This document shows, piece by piece, positions 27,614 to 30,000 of a stretch of 30,000 nt of DNA; within the stretch, counting starts at the first letter, position 1, and every line of letters starts with the position of its first letter. The position numbers and the translations under genes were made by a program. Origin of the DNA: Symbiodinium natans (lineage: Eukaryota > Sar > Dinophyceae > Suessiales > Symbiodiniaceae); contig CAJNDS010002527.1 in the NCBI GenBank assembly GCA_905221605.1, positions 32,501-62,500 on the forward strand. The letters are read 5' to 3'. The notes under the pieces were generated by a model. The model was given only the letters and a program-made list of their open reading frames with translations, ran no database searches and was not told where the DNA came from.

Positions 27614-28141
27614 GTGAGTTCGAAAAAAGGAAAAACTTTCCCCGCAAAAACACCGAGCTTTTGCTGCTTTTGGAAAATGAAAAATCACTTTGCGATTAGG
27701 ACCCTTTTACCCTTCCACTTCCTCACCCGCAACTTGCACAGGAAATGACCGGCCAACACCTAGGCGAGAATACAAGTTTGGCAATTCCTAAAGCTCAGCG
27801 GTAAACCTGAAGGCCCAAAAGACCCGATAAACCTTGTGGAACAAGCTGCAAACGCAGTGAAAGCAAAGAACACCAGCCTCTCAGTACACACTCACCCTGG
27901 CTAAGGGCAACTTAGGCCCAAACCTAAAGCCCCGAAAGGCCTTACATCCTACACCTGATACCTAAAAACCCCTTACAAGCCCTAAACTTCAAGCCTAAAG
28001 CCCTAAGAGGCCCGAAAGCCCGACCCTAAAACCCTAAACCCTCAGCCTAAACCCAAAACCCTAAACCCTAAACCCTAAACCCCAAACCCTAAACCCTAAA
28101 CCCTATAGGCCCTAAAGCCATGAAGCCCTAAGCCCCACCAG
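27614..28141. other. Gene-free stretch before the next PPR exon
   Basis: AT-rich unique DNA, then degenerate CCCTAAA-like sequence (27900-28020), a C-rich array (28024-28105) and unique DNA up to the acceptor at 28141. The exon needed to link to 28142 was not found. Confidence 0.6.
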
Positions 28142-28221
28142 GCGGCGCCGCTGCAGCCGCCATCGCGGCCTGCGGAACGGCGGCGCAATGGGCCGCAGCG
28201 CTCGGAATGCTCGAAGCCGAG
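28142..28221 (+). CDS. PPR exon with near-consensus core
   Basis: Acceptor CCACCAG, donor GC (28222). Frame: GAAAAAIAACGTAAQWAAAL then GMLEAE; strongly Ala-rich and GC-rich. Joined in phase 0 to 28517. C-rich array 28024-28105 is upstream and a G-rich array (28234-28278) starts 12 bases after the donor. Confidence 0.9.
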
Positions 28222-28233
28222 GCTCGGGCTCCC

Positions 28234-28508
28234 GGGTTTAGGGTTTAGGCTTTAGGGTTTAGGGTTTAGGGTTTAGGGTGGCTTGTCTGCAAGGCTTAGG
28301 GTTCGGGAGGGTTTCTAGTGGGGGTTGGTTTAGGACTTGGGGGTTGCCAGGGTCTAGGTGTTTAGCGGCCAAAGTTCAGTTCTCTCTCTCTTCTTGCTTT
28401 GTTGTTGTTCCTCTCTCTTTCACTCAACACGCCAAGCCCCAAGGAAAACCTGAAACCCTAAACCCTAAACCCTAAACCCTAAAACCCTAAACCCTAAACC
28501 CTAAACCG
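28234..28508. repeat. TTTAGGG then CCCTAAA arrays in one intron
   Basis: G-rich 28234-28278 just after the donor and C-rich 28455-28508 just before the acceptor at 28516. A clear 295-nt example of the inverted arrangement. Confidence 0.95.
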
Positions 28509-28516
28509 CCACGCAG

Positions 28517-28579
28517 GTCTCAGGCGACGCTCATGAGGATGCCAACGTGCTGCGAGTTACGTGCATGGCGTGCTGCCAG
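28517..28579 (+). CDS. PPR exon (turn and first helix)
   Basis: Acceptor CCACGCAG, donor GC (28580). Frame: VSGDAHEDANVLRVTCMACC then Q, 21 codons. Asp falls at motif position 18 and M-A-C-C-Q-G-N-Q-W across the junction keeps the C-x5-W spacing. Confidence 0.65.
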
Positions 28580-28617
28580 GCCCTCATGACACGACCGTCA
28601 AGCCCGAAACCCCATGA

Positions 28618-28675
28618 TTTAGGGTTTAGGGTTTAGGGCTTAGGGTTTAGGGTTTAGGGTAGAGGGTTTAGGGTG
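28618..28675. repeat. TTTAGGG array
   Basis: About eight heptamers with one variant, 38 bases after the donor at 28580. Confidence 0.95.
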
Positions 28676-28887
28676 TTAAGCACCCAAACCCTCTTCCAGC
28701 TCCTCCTCGGCACTGCCCCTCCCCCCCACACACCCCCAGCATCTGAAAATCCGAGCCGCGCATCTCCAAAAATAGCAGAGTCCCTTTGGAGGCTGTTTGG
28801 GGCAAGGGACTTGTAGTGTCGAATTTTAGATTCCGGGAACTGACCTGTGTAAACGCAGAGGCAGGCCCGCCTCCCTGAATGTGGCAG

Positions 28888-28952
28888 GGGAATCAGTGGC
28901 AACGAGCAGCACTGTTGGCCCTGACGATGGCGGACTGCCCGGGTGGGGAGTC
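28888..28952 (+). CDS. PPR exon (Trp and second helix)
   Basis: Acceptor TGTGGCAG, donor taken as GC (28953). Frame: GNQWQRAALLALTMADCPGG then E plus two bases. The first part is an excellent PPR match; the 3' end is uncertain (a GT lies at 28942). Confidence 0.8.
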
Positions 28953-28999
28953 GCCAGAGAGGGCGAGGGCTTACGGCTGAAAGGTCTTGAAGTTCGAGG

Positions 29000-29088
29000 C
29001 CCCCTCTAACAGCCTTGACAGGGATTGTAATGAGGGGTAACTATAATCCCCAATGAGGGCTGTTAGTATACAAGGGGGAACATCCCAA
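29000..29088. mobile_element. TTGGGATG-family MITE, copy 4 (left-truncated)
   Basis: Right end GTATACAAGGGGGAACATCC plus CAA intact; left end retains CCCCCTCTAACAGCC but lacks TTGGGATGTT. Internal GGGATTGTAATGAGGGGTAA matches other copies. Confidence 0.75.
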
Positions 29089-29173
29089 GGTTTAGGTTTT
29101 AGGATTGGAAGCCCTCCAAAAACCCCTAAACCCTAAATCCGAAGTCCCAAACATCCCAAGTTATGGGTTTCAG

Positions 29174-29246
29174 GGGATGCTTTCTCAAGATTCTGACGTT
29201 CCGGGGGGGCGTCATAGTCTGGAGGATGGCCCTGCACAGGTCTAAG
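29174..29246 (+). CDS. Probable PPR exon
   Basis: Acceptor GTTTCAG, possible GT donor (29247). Frame: CFLKILTFRGGVIVWRMALH then RSK. The Trp and A-L match a second helix and L-K-I-L-T matches N-A-A-I-S. The core Cys is Arg. The link to 28952 gives 34 residues; the link onward is not resolved. Confidence 0.5.
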
Positions 29247-29274
29247 GTGCACCGAGGCATAGGGGCTTAGGGTT

Positions 29275-29440
29275 TTGTATTAGGGTTTAGTGTTTAGGGT
29301 TTAGGGCTTAAGAACCGGTAAGTTCCTTTGGTGTTTTTACCACGGTATGTTTTATCAACCGCTCTGCAGTTCGCCCCATGTTTTGCCATTAGGGGGAACC
29401 CCCCAGGGTTTAGGGTTTAGGGTTTAGGGGTTAGGGTTTT
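29275..29440. repeat. Short TTTAGGG arrays
   Basis: 29275-29310 and 29406-29440, separated by unique AT-richer DNA. Confidence 0.85.
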
Positions 29441-29494
29441 GGAACAAAAATGCCCATTTATCTAGGGTTTGGTCCGAGGGCTTTTCTGTCTCAG

Positions 29495-29564
29495 GAGCTC
29501 TCTTCCACCTTAGACCCACAGATCTACAGCATGATCATCACGGCACGGATGAGGGCGACTGCAT
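29495..29564 (+). CDS. PPR exon ending in a split Trp codon
   Basis: Acceptor TGTCTCAG, donor GA (29565). Frame: ELSSTLDPQIYSMIITARMR then ATA plus T. The exon ends with the first base of what should be the conserved Trp codon, so the next exon (outside the recognised set) would begin GG. Asp, Tyr and I-T-A align with the first helix. Confidence 0.6.
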
Positions 29565-29782
29565 GACGCGTACCTCTCGAAGTCTTTGGACGCCCTGGTG
29601 GCTGAGCAGCAGGAAGCCAGGGATAGGATTTTAGGATTTTTAGGGTTTTTCGGGTTTAGAGGGTCTAGGGTTTCGGGTTTAGGGAGTAGGGTTTCGGTGA
29701 TTGTCCCAAACAAAGATGGTTTTTGGTGATGCGAATGGCTGTTGGGATGCGACTGGCTTTTGGGCCTTGTAGGGCCTGAGCC

Positions 29783-29893
29783 CTAAACCCTCCCTTAACC
29801 CCTACACCGAAACCCTAGGGTTTAGGGCCTTGGGAGTTGAGGGGTTTAGGGTTTAGGGTTTAGGGTTTAGGGTTTAGGGTTTAGGGTTTAGGG
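29783..29893. repeat. Head-to-head CCCTAAA/TTTAGGG junction
   Basis: Degenerate C-rich units meet G-rich units at ACCCTAGGGTTTAGGG (about 29811), making a palindromic centre, then about nine perfect TTTAGGG to 29893. This is the reverse of a telomere fusion, which would read TTTAGGG then CCCTAAA. Confidence 0.9.
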
Positions 29894-30000
29894 TTCCTGA
29901 ACTCTAAGCCCAACACTTGGCACCCAAAGCCCTAAACCAAACCTGCAGGTCAGCTCTTGAATTTGCGGACTATGTAACCCTTCTGCTCCTCTTGGTAGCC

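Larger units (their letters stand above)
7562..29564 (+). other. Fragmented PPR-repeat gene region (about 36 micro-exons)
   Basis: Proposed gene span, open at the right edge and perhaps at the left. All recognisable exons are on the + strand and encode pieces of tandem PPR motifs (helix-turn-helix units of about 35 residues; the family binds single-stranded RNA base by base). Consensus read across exons: D-V-V-x-Y-N-A-A-I-S-A-C-x5-W-x-x-A-L-x-L-L. Below, motif positions are counted from the conserved Trp (0) to the next Trp (35), with the residue before the V-V pair at 18. Introns range from about 180 to 1250 nt. No initiator, signal peptide or terminator was found, so copy number of genes, targeting and function beyond RNA binding are unknown. 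Links are missing around 9.9-11.1, 17.5-18.6, 23.3-24.1 and 26.1-28.1 kb; the region could be more than one gene or partly pseudogenic. Confidence 0.7.

Noticed and set aside
1-30000. CRISPR array or a chromosome end
   Set aside because: Heptamer arrays have no regular unique spacers of CRISPR length, and no array runs off either edge, so these are interstitial repeats.

Overview
The window looks like nuclear DNA of a dinoflagellate, probably from the Symbiodiniaceae/Suessiales or a relative (inference). Three things point there. Telomere-type heptamers (TTTAGGG/CCCTAAA) recur throughout. All recognisable protein-coding pieces are tiny and lie on the + strand. Those pieces encode pentatricopeptide repeats (PPR) of the form common in dinoflagellates, with consensus V-x-x-N-A-A-I-S-A-C-x5-W-x-x-A-L-x-L-L. 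No rRNA, tRNA, CRISPR array or bacterial-type operon was seen.

Main content: one long, finely fragmented PPR gene (or a run of neighbouring PPR genes) from about 7.5 kb to the right edge, possibly beginning earlier. About 36 exons of 11-80 nt can be proposed, each carrying part of one ~35-residue PPR motif. In several long chains (7562-9843, 11154-17507, 18625-23303, 24132-26055, 28142-28952) the motif register of 33-36 residues from one conserved Trp to the next is maintained across the proposed splices. Using AG acceptors, about 20 of 25 proposed donors are GC, 3 are GT and 2 are GA. No start or stop codon of the gene was identified. The exon model was made by hand and has no transcript support.

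Architecture: many introns begin with a TTTAGGG array within 5-60 nt of the donor and end with a CCCTAAA array within 3-80 nt of the acceptor. Exons therefore sit between CCCTAAA on the left and TTTAGGG on the right. This is the orientation of a telomere-capped linear molecule; equally, each intron carries telomeric arrays as terminal inverted repeats that could pair in the pre-mRNA. One array (21574-21591) is bounded by a 12-bp direct repeat, as if inserted.

Layout. 1-3.8 kb: telomeric arrays, a tetranucleotide microsatellite, a 90-nt poly-C tract and two weak exon candidates. 3.8-5.0 kb: a 1.18-kb element with 29-bp terminal inverted repeats, filled with tandem repeats. 5.0-7.5 kb: arrays and unassigned DNA. 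7.5-26.1 kb: PPR exons with introns that also hold a TTGGGATG-TIR family (four or five copies), a three-copy dispersed element, hairpin families and microsatellites. 26.3-27.7 kb: a possible unrelated coding piece (weak bL27 resemblance), 101-bp and 40-bp tandem repeats, and a possible exon with a GTGAGT donor. 28.1-29.6 kb: PPR exons resume. The predicted product is an RNA-binding PPR repeat protein. Organellar targeting is usual for the family but is not shown here.
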